From JBDREA01 sp043820265 (GTDB taxonomy: Archaea; Altiarchaeota; Altiarchaeia; IMC4; JBDREA01): a stretch of DNA of 34,609 nt. This document shows positions 13,873 through 21,234 of this stretch, piece by piece. The notes below the pieces were generated by a model, which saw nothing but the letters and a program-made list of their open reading frames with translations, did no database searches and was not told the origin of the DNA. The stretch covers positions 1-34,609 of the forward strand of contig JBDREA010000034.1 in NCBI GenBank assembly GCA_043820265.1. Reading direction: 5' to 3'. Made by a program: the position numbers and the translations under genes. Position 1 is the first letter of the stretch. Each line of letters opens with the position of its first letter.

Positions 13873-14405
13873 TGATCGAATTCGTCTTCTTCTGATTCTT
13901 CTTCGTCAACATAATCTTCGTCATCCCCTGTTTTTTTTGTTATGTTACCTAAACCCACGATCCCTCTGGGATGGCTTAACTCAATCTCCTCTTCTTTTTC
14001 TGATTCTTCCTTATCTCTTTTTCCTTTTACGTCATCTTTTTCGGATTTTGTTTTTTCACCCTTAATCTTATCCGGTTTTTCAGTTTCCCTTGATTGTTTT
14101 CTTTGATCAACCTCTCTTTTCCTCCCAACATTTTTCGGTTCCTTTTTCTGATCTGATCTTTCTCCTTTTGGTTTTTCAGGTTTTTGCTCCCCAAACAAAT
14201 CCTCCTCTCTTGACCTGTAAACCGAAAAAATTACGCCGATCACCAAGAATACTATGACCACGGCGAGCAAATACAACGCCGGTTTTATCATCGAAACCCA
14301 AATGTCGGCGAAATCCAGCTGAAAGGTTCCAGTCATAAAACCCAGAACCGCCAACACTAAAGTCAACCCGATTATCGTACCAAGCATGTCACCTGCTGAA
14401 CTCAT
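13869..14405 (-). CDS. Membrane protein with long charged cytoplasmic tail
   Basis: 178 residues. Two hydrophobic helices at about residues 9-27 (MLGTIIGLTLVLAVLGFMTG) and 40-62 (ALYLLAVVIVFLVIGVIFSV) are followed by a Lys/Glu-rich, low-complexity tail of more than 100 residues ending in a very acidic stretch. The tail follows Tyr-Arg-Ser-Arg, so it is probably cytoplasmic. The family is not recognised. The stop overlaps the start of the coiled-coil gene. The start lies 94 bases from the divergent gene at 14500. Confidence 0.6.
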   Translation of the reverse strand: MSSAGDMLGTIIGLTLVLAVLGFMTGTFQLDFADIWVSMIKPALYLLAVVIVFLVIGVIFSVYRSREEDLFGEQKPEKPKGERSDQKKEPKNVGRKREVDQRKQSRETEKPDKIKGEKTKSEKDDVKGKRDKEESEKEEEIELSHPRGIVGLGNITKKTGDDEDYVDEEESEEDEFDQ

Positions 14406-14475
14406 TTTAAAATTCTATTCTTCCTTTCTGAATTTATATCAAAGACATACTTCAACATTCAATTTTTTAACCTCT

Positions 14476-14499
14476 TAAAGCTAAATTAGTTTTACGGGA
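14476..14499 (+). promoter_or_regulatory. Leaderless promoter of the beta-sandwich membrane protein gene
   Basis: A CTTAAAGCTAAATT element at about 14474-14487 lies 15-25 bases before ATG 14500, and the preceding TTTTTTAACC adds a T/A-rich stretch. There is no Shine-Dalgarno site, consistent with a leaderless message. Confidence 0.35.
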
Positions 14500-16161
14500 A
14501 TGAGTTGGGCAAAACAAACGATAATCGGACTTTTAATACTGTTTTTTTTATCATCCATTCAGGCCTCAGCCCAACAGCAACAGTGCACACTGAGTTTACA
14601 AGACCAAGTCAAAGGGTCACACGTCGTTGTTGAAATATGCAAAAACATCGGGGTATTCTCCTTTGGAGGCTACTACGATGGCCAATGGGAAAAGCTGACA
14701 TACCGCTACCCTATCCCATGGCCTGGCACGTTCATGAGCGTCAACGTCGACGGGAAATTATATTCAACTTCATCTAATCCCAACGATGAGATCTCAATGG
14801 ATCAATACGTCATCTCATCTCCGAAAATCGATGGAAATCAATTAAAAATCTCATGGAAGCTCCCGGAAGACGTCGTAGTGGAAGAAATCTTTTCACTAAT
14901 CCAAAACGGGACGACACTTACCATCAAAATCAAAAACGAGGATTCGGCCCAGCATAGGGTAGGCGTCAGACTCCACCTAGACACGATGCTGGCCGAAAAT
15001 GACGGAGCCCCGATCTATATCCCCGGAGACGGACTGCGCGCGCAAGAAAAGGAGTATTTCGGCGACACACTAGACTTTCGCTACTGGAAGGCCTACGACC
15101 GATGGGATGATCCAAGCATCGTAGCCTATGGATCAATCGATCCAAACCTTGGGTTAACCTATCCTGAGAAAGTCGTCATGGCAAACTGGAAAAAAAGCAA
15201 TTCAGCCAGCTCATGGGATTACACAGTCACACCGGGGCAATCGATTCTCGGCGACAGCGCACTAATCCTCTACTATCCTATTGAAACGATCAATCCAAGC
15301 GAAAGCCGCGAAATCAAGACTTCTTATGGAAACGAGGAGCCCCTGACCCAGAAGGTAGGAAAGGGAGGCTTTGGCATCACGGAGATTGTAACAGACAAGG
15401 TATCAGGCAACTACTGCCCTGGATCAGATGCTACGATAAAAGTCGACGTACTTGCGATAAAAAAACCTAACTCTGGCGTTGTCACACTTGAAATATCAAA
15501 TTCAAAAGGAGACATATCATACACATCAAAGAAAAATACAAATGAAGTTTCTGCGGATTCGGTTGAAACAGTTATATTTGGATGGAAGATCCCAGAAACA
15601 AAGGAAACATATGGAATAAAAGCCATACTTGCAGACAAAGCCGGCAATATCTTAGACGAAAAAGTAGCAGCTCAACCCATAAACGCCGATCCAAACGAAT
15701 GCCCCATAACAAAAACTTTAGTCAAGGATTTATCCACTGGTATGATCTCGATTATAGTCTGGCTTCTACCTCTCCTCTTAATACTAATACTTTTAGGCAT
15801 GGTTGGGGCAACCGTGATTTATGTCGTTGTTCAGGCAAGAAAAGGCGTAACATTACATGCCTTGATCACTGGCGGAGAAGTGGTCGTTGAAAAAACCAAA
15901 AAAGGGGAACTAGCTAAAGTCACCGTCACAAATAAAACGCGAAATACCCTGAAAAACTGCACAGTCGAAGACACCATACCTCAGGGGGCTGAAGTCGACA
16001 TCTCTACGATAGATGTTATCCGAAGGGGCTCAGAGGTTATCTGGGAAGTAGGGGACGTTCTGCCAAGCCAATCCATTGTATTAGAGTACGAAATAAGGGG
16101 GGTCAACGTACTCCCCTCTGCCAGGGTGATTTGGGAGCGGGGGGAAAAGATCTCAAATTAA
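14500..16161 (+). CDS. Exported beta-sandwich protein with one TM helix and C-terminal beta domain
   Basis: 553 residues. Signal peptide at 1-25 (IIGLLILFFLSSIQASA). A large domain of about 240 residues follows, with the recognisable stretch HRVGVRLHLDTMLAENDGAP before IYIPGDG, seen in archaeal secreted proteins with a supersandwich-like fold. Next is an Ig-like domain (about 300-395: ATIKVDVLAIKKPNSGVVTL, then EISNSKGDI) and a hydrophobic helix at 416-445 (IIVWLLPLLLILILLGMVGA). The last 100 residues (ELAKVTVTNKTRNTLKNCTV, EDTIPQGAEVD, SIVLEYEIRGVNVLPSARVI) resemble DUF11-type beta domains, which are normally extracellular. With a single stop-transfer helix this domain would be cytoplasmic. 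Transcribed divergently from the charged membrane protein pair. Confidence 0.65.
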   Translation: MSWAKQTIIGLLILFFLSSIQASAQQQQCTLSLQDQVKGSHVVVEICKNIGVFSFGGYYDGQWEKLTYRYPIPWPGTFMSVNVDGKLYSTSSNPNDEISMDQYVISSPKIDGNQLKISWKLPEDVVVEEIFSLIQNGTTLTIKIKNEDSAQHRVGVRLHLDTMLAENDGAPIYIPGDGLRAQEKEYFGDTLDFRYWKAYDRWDDPSIVAYGSIDPNLGLTYPEKVVMANWKKSNSASSWDYTVTPGQSILGDSALILYYPIETINPSESREIKTSYGNEEPLTQKVGKGGFGITEIVTDKVSGNYCPGSDATIKVDVLAIKKPNSGVVTLEISNSKGDISYTSKKNTNEVSADSVETVIFGWKIPETKETYGIKAILADKAGNILDEKVAAQPINADPNECPITKTLVKDLSTGMISIIVWLLPLLLILILLGMVGATVIYVVVQARKGVTLHALITGGEVVVEKTKKGELAKVTVTNKTRNTLKNCTVEDTIPQGAEVDISTIDVIRRGSEVIWEVGDVLPSQSIVLEYEIRGVNVLPSARVIWERGEKISN

Positions 16162-16180
16162 AAAAATACTTGTATTTTTT
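16161..16180 (+). terminator. Hairpin terminator after the beta-sandwich protein gene
   Basis: A perfect inverted repeat, AAAAAATAC and GTATTTTTT around a TT loop, starts at the stop codon and ends in six T. The U-rich descending arm fits an archaeal termination signal for the gene at 14500-16161. Confidence 0.5.
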
Positions 16181-16254
16181 AAAGACTAGCATACATTAAA
16201 TAAACCCACTTTTTACCAAACAGTGGATAAGGGGGGGAAAAACTAAATAGAGAA

Positions 16255-16309
16255 CTTTGAAAACAATAAGCATAAATTTATTAAATGCTACAATAAGAAG
16301 TTTTCAAAG
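16255..16309. repeat. Long inverted repeat upstream of the lamin-tail protein gene
   Basis: Perfect 10-base arms CTTTGAAAAC (16255-16264) and GTTTTCAAAG (16300-16309) enclose a 35-base AT-rich centre holding a nested 5-base pair, AGCAT/ATGCT (16269-16273 and 16285-16289). It lies in the 308-base gap between genes, upstream of the probable TATA box (TTTTTAAAGG, 16371-16380), so an operator or cruciform site is more likely than a terminator. Confidence 0.6.
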
Positions 16310-16319
16310 TCCCATATAT

Positions 16320-16344
16320 GATTTTGATTAGGCTAATCAAAATC
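16320..16344. repeat. Near-perfect palindrome upstream of the lamin-tail protein gene
   Basis: GATTTTGATTAG (16320-16331) and CTAATCAAAATC (16333-16344) are exact reverse complements around a single G. It lies 27 bases before the likely TATA box of the next gene and 10 bases after the inverted repeat ending at 16309. A dimeric regulator could bind here. Nothing else coding is seen between 16162 and 16469. Confidence 0.65.
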
Positions 16345-16370
16345 CTCTATAAGAGAACCTAGGAAACGTA

Positions 16371-16469
16371 TTTTTAAAGGAAGAGTTAGTAATTAGATAA
16401 AGTTCTATCAAACAAGCAAACAATTCATATCAACCGACTAATACTCGAGGTTTGGAGGAAAAAACAAAA
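16371..16469 (+). promoter_or_regulatory. Promoter and leader of the lamin-tail protein gene
   Basis: A TATA-like TTTTTAAAGG at 16371-16380 would set transcription near 16403, giving a leader of about 65 bases. A Shine-Dalgarno GGAGG at 16454-16458 precedes ATG 16470. An in-frame TTG at 16452 overlaps this site and is not the start. Confidence 0.45.
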
Positions 16470-18032
16470 ATGAATCAAAAACACAAGAAGAAAATACTAC
16501 CTGCAGCATTAACACTATTGATCGTGGGATTAATCGCGATATCCGGTCCCGCATCAGCTATTACAGCATACCTTTCCGATATCGCTGACGCGGTGCTTGG
16601 GGGCGCCGTAACGATCATCGGATCAGTTACTGTAACAGACAATGAATTCCTCCAAGATTCAAGCAACGTAAACCTCACAATCAACCTACCTCCAGCAAAC
16701 GGTTCAAGCTTTTGGTGTGCATTACCCAAGACAACCGGTTCATCGACTGTAACATGTTCCAACGGCCAAATGATTGATGTCGCAGCAAGTACTGCTTCCA
16801 CATGGGGATACACGGGCGGTTATGGCTACTTATACGGGTATGCCTACCAAGCTTATGCCTACGCCTATGGATACGGTTACTCTGTAGATAATGGTTCACA
16901 ATACATTTGGACCGGCTCAACACTCAACTACACGATCACTTGGATTGCGCCTTTCAACAGATTCACAAACGTAAGCTACCCAGCTGGCGTCTACAATGCA
17001 ACGATAACTGTTACAGGTGGAACATCATCTGATGTAAAAATCTTCACGGTCGCAGCTCTTCCAAGTCAAGCTAACCCGACTATCGTCATAAGCGAAATAA
17101 TGGCAACACCCACAGGAAACGATGACGCCGCCATGCCAGGAGGCGAATGGGTTGAGCTTCGATGGATTAGCGGAAGTGACATCAACGTCTCCGACTGGAC
17201 CCTAACCGAAGGAGCCGGATACTCAATCACCATCAACAACAACCGCATAAACACCTCAACCGACAGCTTGGTAATGGGTTCAAGCAACCCATACCTTGTC
17301 GTCTACAGAAACTCGGCAAGCAGCTTCAACCTAAACGACAACGCAGACACAATAACCCTCAAAGACGATGGCGGAAACACAATCGACATAGTCAGCTACA
17401 ACGCCACAGAAATTAATAGCAGCTGGACCAACATACCAGACGGCTACAGCCTCGGCCTATCAGCCACCGGACTCTGGGAAGCCTTCACCGAAGCAACACC
17501 CGGAGACAGCAACCCAGGAGTGCTGGCTGAAGAGGTAATTGACTACGGATTCGGTACAAGTTGGAACTTTATAGCATTACCAGTAAATGTGACTATGACT
17601 GCTGCAGAGTTCCTAGCAGCAACAGATGGAGGAAACTGCACTGACGTTGCTAAATACAACAAAGGCACAGGTAGCTGGGATCAATACAACGTAGATGTCG
17701 GTCTAGGAGATTACAGCCTAACTGTTGGCGAATCATACTTTGTTTCATGTAACGCAACCGACAGCATAAGCGTCACAGGAAATACAACCGACTCAATCAA
17801 CATCTCCCTTTCAGCAACATGGAACACGGGGGCTTGGATCGACACAACTACGAATTCAACAGCCTCAGCAGTTCTAGCAACAATAACTGGTGGAACTGAC
17901 GTTGCTAAATACAATCGCGGCACACTTAGCTGGGATCAATACAACGTAGATGTCGGCCTAGGAGACTTTGTGGTTCGAGCTGGAGAAGGCTATTTCATAG
18001 GAGTCAACCAAACAACGAGCTGGAGTCAATAA
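16470..18032 (+). CDS. Secreted lamin-tail protein with Gly/Tyr-rich segment and two C-terminal repeats
   Basis: 520 residues. Signal peptide: a basic start, then ILPAALTLLIVGLIAISGPA ending near SA. After an N-terminal beta domain there is a striking Gly/Tyr/Ala segment at about residues 115-140 (YGYLYGYAYQAYAYAYGYGY). A lamin-tail domain spans about 204-312 (TIVISEIMATPTG, GGEWVELRW, NVSDWTLTEGAGYSITINNN, DTITLKDDGGNTIDIVSYNA). The C-terminus has two copies of a repeat of about 85 residues with the core TDVAKYNKGTGSWDQYNVDV and then GLGDY...VGE.YF. The first copy starts with SWNFIALPV. Probably a surface or S-layer-associated protein; many N-x-S/T sites suggest glycosylation. The next gene starts 4 bases downstream and consists of the same repeats. 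Confidence 0.75.
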   Translation: MNQKHKKKILPAALTLLIVGLIAISGPASAITAYLSDIADAVLGGAVTIIGSVTVTDNEFLQDSSNVNLTINLPPANGSSFWCALPKTTGSSTVTCSNGQMIDVAASTASTWGYTGGYGYLYGYAYQAYAYAYGYGYSVDNGSQYIWTGSTLNYTITWIAPFNRFTNVSYPAGVYNATITVTGGTSSDVKIFTVAALPSQANPTIVISEIMATPTGNDDAAMPGGEWVELRWISGSDINVSDWTLTEGAGYSITINNNRINTSTDSLVMGSSNPYLVVYRNSASSFNLNDNADTITLKDDGGNTIDIVSYNATEINSSWTNIPDGYSLGLSATGLWEAFTEATPGDSNPGVLAEEVIDYGFGTSWNFIALPVNVTMTAAEFLAATDGGNCTDVAKYNKGTGSWDQYNVDVGLGDYSLTVGESYFVSCNATDSISVTGNTTDSINISLSATWNTGAWIDTTTNSTASAVLATITGGTDVAKYNRGTLSWDQYNVDVGLGDFVVRAGEGYFIGVNQTTSWSQ

Positions 18033-18516
18033 GAAAATGAAAACGAAAAAAACCCTTATAGCCTTAACGGTTGGGTCCCTATTCTTTATTTTATTAATGG
18101 GGTCTTCATCGGGGTATCTAGCATCTGAGCTCCTAGATAACACAACTAGCTGCACTGACGTTGCAAAATTCAACCAAGGCACAGGCAGCTGGGATCAATA
18201 TAGCAGTGCCGTAGGATTAGGTGACTACAACATTGAAGTTGGTGTCGGTTACTTCGTTGCATGCGACAGCACGGACTCTTTGTCTATATCAGGAACCCCT
18301 CCAGGGGTGGTATCACACAACCTCACTTCAGGATGGAATCTTCTTGGATGGACAAACTCCTCGATGAATACGACTGCTGCGGCTGTATGTTCTGGATTGA
18401 CGTACTGTACTGACGTTGCTAAATACAATCGCGGTACACGCAGTTGGGACCAATACAACGTTGTTGTTGGTCTTGGAGATTTTGATATTACTACAGGGGT
18501 TGGCTACTTCATAATG
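17641..18516 (+). repeat. Four copies of a 255-nt surface-protein repeat across two genes
   Basis: The core CTGACGTTGC(T/A)AAAT begins at 17641, 17896, 18155 and 18410, and about 110 bases around each are similar (encoding TDVAKYN..GTGSWDQYN....GLGD). The spacing is 255, 259 and 255 bases. The second interval crosses the boundary between the genes at 16470-18032 and 18037-18546. This array is explained by tandem duplication of the domain, followed by a break into two genes. Confidence 0.75.
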
Positions 18517-18546
18517 GTCACAGATAGCACCACCTGGACAAGATAA
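18037..18546 (+). CDS. Small secreted protein made of two surface repeats
   Basis: 169 residues. Signal peptide (KTLIALTVGSLFFILLMGSS) followed by two copies of the repeat found at the C-terminus of the upstream protein: SCTDVAKFNQGTGSWDQY, GLGDYNIEVGVGYFV, then LTSGWNLLGWTNSSM, YCTDVAKYNRGTRSWDQYNV, GLGDFDITTGVGYFI. The first copy lacks the initial GWN strand, whose place is taken by the signal peptide; the residues between (GYLASELLDNTTS) still align with TAAEFLAATDGGN of the upstream protein. It starts 4 bases after the upstream stop, so it is in the same transcript. Likely a detached duplicate that binds the same partner as the large protein. Confidence 0.7.
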   Translation: MKTKKTLIALTVGSLFFILLMGSSSGYLASELLDNTTSCTDVAKFNQGTGSWDQYSSAVGLGDYNIEVGVGYFVACDSTDSLSISGTPPGVVSHNLTSGWNLLGWTNSSMNTTAAAVCSGLTYCTDVAKYNRGTRSWDQYNVVVGLGDFDITTGVGYFIMVTDSTTWTR

Positions 18547-18656
18547 AAAAACTTAACCCTTTTATAGGGAAAAGAGAAATAATGTAAGGTGATAACAACA
18601 CTCACAAAAAAATTTAATAAACCCCCATGAAAAAATAAAAATAAAATAGGAATTTG

Positions 18657-18672
18657 TCTGAGGTGAAAAACA
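18657..18672 (+). promoter_or_regulatory. Shine-Dalgarno site of the stalked Cys-motif protein
   Basis: CTGAGGTGA at 18658-18666 precedes ATG 18673 by 6 bases. A TATA-like AAATTTAATAAA about 60 bases upstream (near 18606-18617) could start a leadered message. Confidence 0.5.
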
Positions 18673-20121
18673 ATGCATAAAAAGAAAATAGTTAAAGGAT
18701 TACTTGCAACGATTGTGTTGCTAACCTTAATGCAAGGTGTATCTGCACAAGCATGCACTCCACACTTGCTATATGGAGACATAACAAGTGAGAATGTGAC
18801 CAACAGTCCACCAGCAGCGATATATGGAACTGTAACGAACTCCGATACTTCACAAATATTTACAATTGACACTACAAACAGTAGTCAATACAACGGAAGC
18901 AGATACTCAATTCAAGTTTCGGGAACAGTTGGAAACTGTTCTTCTGCTGCTGACACACTCGTCATCGCCTTTAATGATGGTGCGGGTGCAACTGTGAGCA
19001 CATCAACAGCGATGTCTGGTTCATCGATAACACAAAAGAATTTAAACCTGACCTATGCAGCTCCAACTTGTACTGACGGGGAGAGCAGAAGCAATGCAAC
19101 CCACACAGAGTACGGTATCGACTGCGGAGGAGATTGTTCGACTGCCTGTTTAGCCGGTTCACTAAGCGCGACTTCAGGGACCCATACAAACGGGACAGGA
19201 ACAAACATTACCCTCACAGCAACAGCTGCTGCAAGCAACACCTTCCTTACAACAGCAACTGGAGCATGTGACAACCCGGGAGTTGTTTTAAGTTTCACCC
19301 CGGGCACTGCCCAATCTGCAAGCTCCGGAGAAGGTGTAGCTACTTGGACCGTTCAAGTGTTTAATGTGGACGTAACCTCTGGAACAGTTGTATGTACCCT
19401 CAACGTGACCAACACCAGCAACGTAATGGACTCTGATACGTATACTGTGGCAACCTCTTCTGCCCAGCGAAGGCGAAGCAGAAGGGAGATGGAGGCCATC
19501 TTAATGCAGGATGAAGCCGAAGGAGGAGTCACAGGAAAACTCTGCATTGGAGTGCCTCTGACTATTACCATCGGAGCACTAGATGGGGACCCTATAGACA
19601 ATGTCGACTTAGACGTGTATTATCCGTCACTTAACGGAAAAAAGGTGGCGAACCTCAAAACCGACGACGACGGATTGGCTGAGTTCACTCCAGAAAAAGC
19701 AGGAGAATATCTGGCCGAATTCGACCACACCGGTTACCGGTCTGGAGAGCTGAAGTTTACCGTAGAAGACTGTGGCGCAATCACAACCACAACCGTAGCT
19801 GCACCAGTGACTACAAGCATAGCTCCAGTGACTACAACAAGCGTACGTCCGACGACCACAACAATCAAAGCGACGACAACAATGGCTCCAGCGACAACTG
19901 TTGCCCCAGCGACAACTGTGGCACCAACAACAAGTGTAGCCAAACCTCCTCCAGTAACGGAAGAAGGCGGCTTCCCATGGCTCATAGTTATCGTTGTGAT
20001 AGTGATTATAGTGATAATCTTCGTCCTCATCTCCAAGAAGAAAGGTGAAGAAGGCGGAGCAGGCGACGAACCAATGGACGAGCCAGCAGAAGAAGCTGCA
20101 GTCGAAGAAACAGAGGACTAG
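18673..20121 (+). CDS. Cell-surface protein with DCGG motif, Thr-rich stalk and C-terminal TM anchor
   Basis: 482 residues. Signal peptide (LLATIVLLTLMQGVSAQA), an N-terminal beta domain, and a Cys-rich segment at about 133-160 (CTDGESRSNATHTEYGIDCG, then GDCSTAC), a variant of the C-x-DG...G-DCGG-C-C motif common in secreted archaeal proteins. A further beta domain and a transthyretin/carboxypeptidase-regulatory-like domain (DGDPIDNVDLDVYYPSLNGK, then DDDGLAEFTPEKAGEYLAEF) follow. Residues 370-427 are a Thr/Ala/Pro stalk, then GGFPWLIVIVVIVIIVIIFV is the membrane anchor and an acidic Gly/Glu tail faces the cytoplasm. A basic RRRSRRE segment near 265-275 could be a processing site. A display or adhesion role is inferred from layout only. 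Confidence 0.7.
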   Translation: MHKKKIVKGLLATIVLLTLMQGVSAQACTPHLLYGDITSENVTNSPPAAIYGTVTNSDTSQIFTIDTTNSSQYNGSRYSIQVSGTVGNCSSAADTLVIAFNDGAGATVSTSTAMSGSSITQKNLNLTYAAPTCTDGESRSNATHTEYGIDCGGDCSTACLAGSLSATSGTHTNGTGTNITLTATAAASNTFLTTATGACDNPGVVLSFTPGTAQSASSGEGVATWTVQVFNVDVTSGTVVCTLNVTNTSNVMDSDTYTVATSSAQRRRSRREMEAILMQDEAEGGVTGKLCIGVPLTITIGALDGDPIDNVDLDVYYPSLNGKKVANLKTDDDGLAEFTPEKAGEYLAEFDHTGYRSGELKFTVEDCGAITTTTVAAPVTTSIAPVTTTSVRPTTTTIKATTTMAPATTVAPATTVAPTTSVAKPPPVTEEGGFPWLIVIVVIVIIVIIFVLISKKKGEEGGAGDEPMDEPAEEAAVEETED

Positions 20122-20138
20122 AATAAACAAAACAAAAA

Positions 20139-20205
20139 GGCCCTCAAGAATTGAGGGCCAAATTTATCTTTTTTTCTTTTTCTTCTTTATTATTTTTATT
20201 TTTCT
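20139..20205 (+). terminator. Strong hairpin terminator with T-rich tail
   Basis: GGCCCTCAA (20139-20147) and TTGAGGGCC (20151-20159) are exact reverse complements around a GAA loop, followed by AAATTTATC and long T-runs to about 20205. It ends the transcript of the stalked protein. Bacterial-looking hairpin-plus-T terminators are unusual in archaea, where T-runs alone usually suffice. Confidence 0.8.
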
Positions 20206-20219
20206 AGTGCTATTGGAAA

Positions 20220-21137
20220 ATGAAGCCAAACAATAAACGTTCAATACTCTTCCTAATCCTATTCTCCCTTTTGGCCAATCCAATATCTGCCCAAGACGGA
20301 GGACTATCCATTCCAATGCCTTTGCTAATTTTTGGTTTTGTGAAGAATTCAGACGGATCATTTCCTCAATCCCCTACCATCATTATGAAAAACACTGTCT
20401 CAGGCGAGATGATAGATTTGGGCACTTATGGATGCCATTATTCCGCTGACAGGGGAGTATTTGCCATGCAGGTTGCAAATTTCCCAAGTGCATACAACTA
20501 TGGAGACGGATTGATCCTTGAAATAACAGGGGAAGACGGGAAAAAAGCAACTTGGATAGGGTCTGTTCCAATGGATAGAAATCAAGCCTCAAAAGATATC
20601 GGAACATTCACATTATCTGATACGCAAGCGCCAATCATTGAGTCAACGACAACCCTAAAACCCAGTTCCTCAAGCACATTACCCACATCCACCTTGAAGG
20701 CAGAGTCAACCTCCACAATCACGGAAAAACAAGGCGATACAGGCTCGTTTTGCATCCAGGTTATAACTTACGCAGTAGACCCAGAGAACACAGAATGCAA
20801 TGCTTATCCCACCCCCTGTGATGTTCCCCAAGGATTTCGGAAGGTGGATTCATGCCCGCAGATAGACAGTGCCGAAATCGGTGATGACGGAAGACTGGTT
20901 ATCACCCCAACTGGGGGGGAAACTACGCTGTCAGCACAAAGCGATACCAAACCGATTTGTAGTGATGGAATACAAAACCAGAAAGAATCTGGGGTCGACT
21001 GCGGTGGACCATGTCAAGCCTGCAAGAACTGGTTTAAAGGCGAATCCGGGCTCTACGCCTTGGTTGCGGTTTTGGTGTTAGTGTTGGTTGTAATCGTCTT
21101 AGTCATAGCCTATCTCTCTTTTTCAGGCAAAAAATAG
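20220..21137 (+). CDS. Cell-surface protein with DCGGPC motif and C-terminal TM anchor
   Basis: 305 residues. Signal peptide (RSILFLILFSLLANPISA), a beta domain (PLLIFGFVKNSDGSFPQSPT, with carboxypeptidase-regulatory-like character), a Ser/Thr linker (about 145-172), then FCIQVITYAVDPENTECNAY followed by PTPCDVPQGF, a Cys-containing motif widespread in secreted proteins of DPANN archaea. Next comes the full CSDGIQNQKESGVDCGGPCQ-AC motif, and finally a membrane helix (LYALVAVLVLVLVVIVLVIA) with a short cytoplasmic end. It follows the terminator of the upstream stalked protein, which shares the anchor and the DCGG motif, so the two are probably functionally related. The role is unknown. Confidence 0.65.
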   Translation: MKPNNKRSILFLILFSLLANPISAQDGGLSIPMPLLIFGFVKNSDGSFPQSPTIIMKNTVSGEMIDLGTYGCHYSADRGVFAMQVANFPSAYNYGDGLILEITGEDGKKATWIGSVPMDRNQASKDIGTFTLSDTQAPIIESTTTLKPSSSSTLPTSTLKAESTSTITEKQGDTGSFCIQVITYAVDPENTECNAYPTPCDVPQGFRKVDSCPQIDSAEIGDDGRLVITPTGGETTLSAQSDTKPICSDGIQNQKESGVDCGGPCQACKNWFKGESGLYALVAVLVLVLVVIVLVIAYLSFSGKK

Positions 21138-21234
21138 GCAAGTAAACCGATAAATTCATCTTATTTTTTTAAGTAGCTCATCTAAATCCTATTCCACAAA
21201 TGTATCTTAAATTTTTTGGTTGGGTGAATTAGTT

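Noticed and set aside
19627..20130. Antisense frame opposite the stalked surface protein
   Set aside because: It mirrors the Thr/Pro repeat region and membrane helix of the real gene and lacks any family resemblance.
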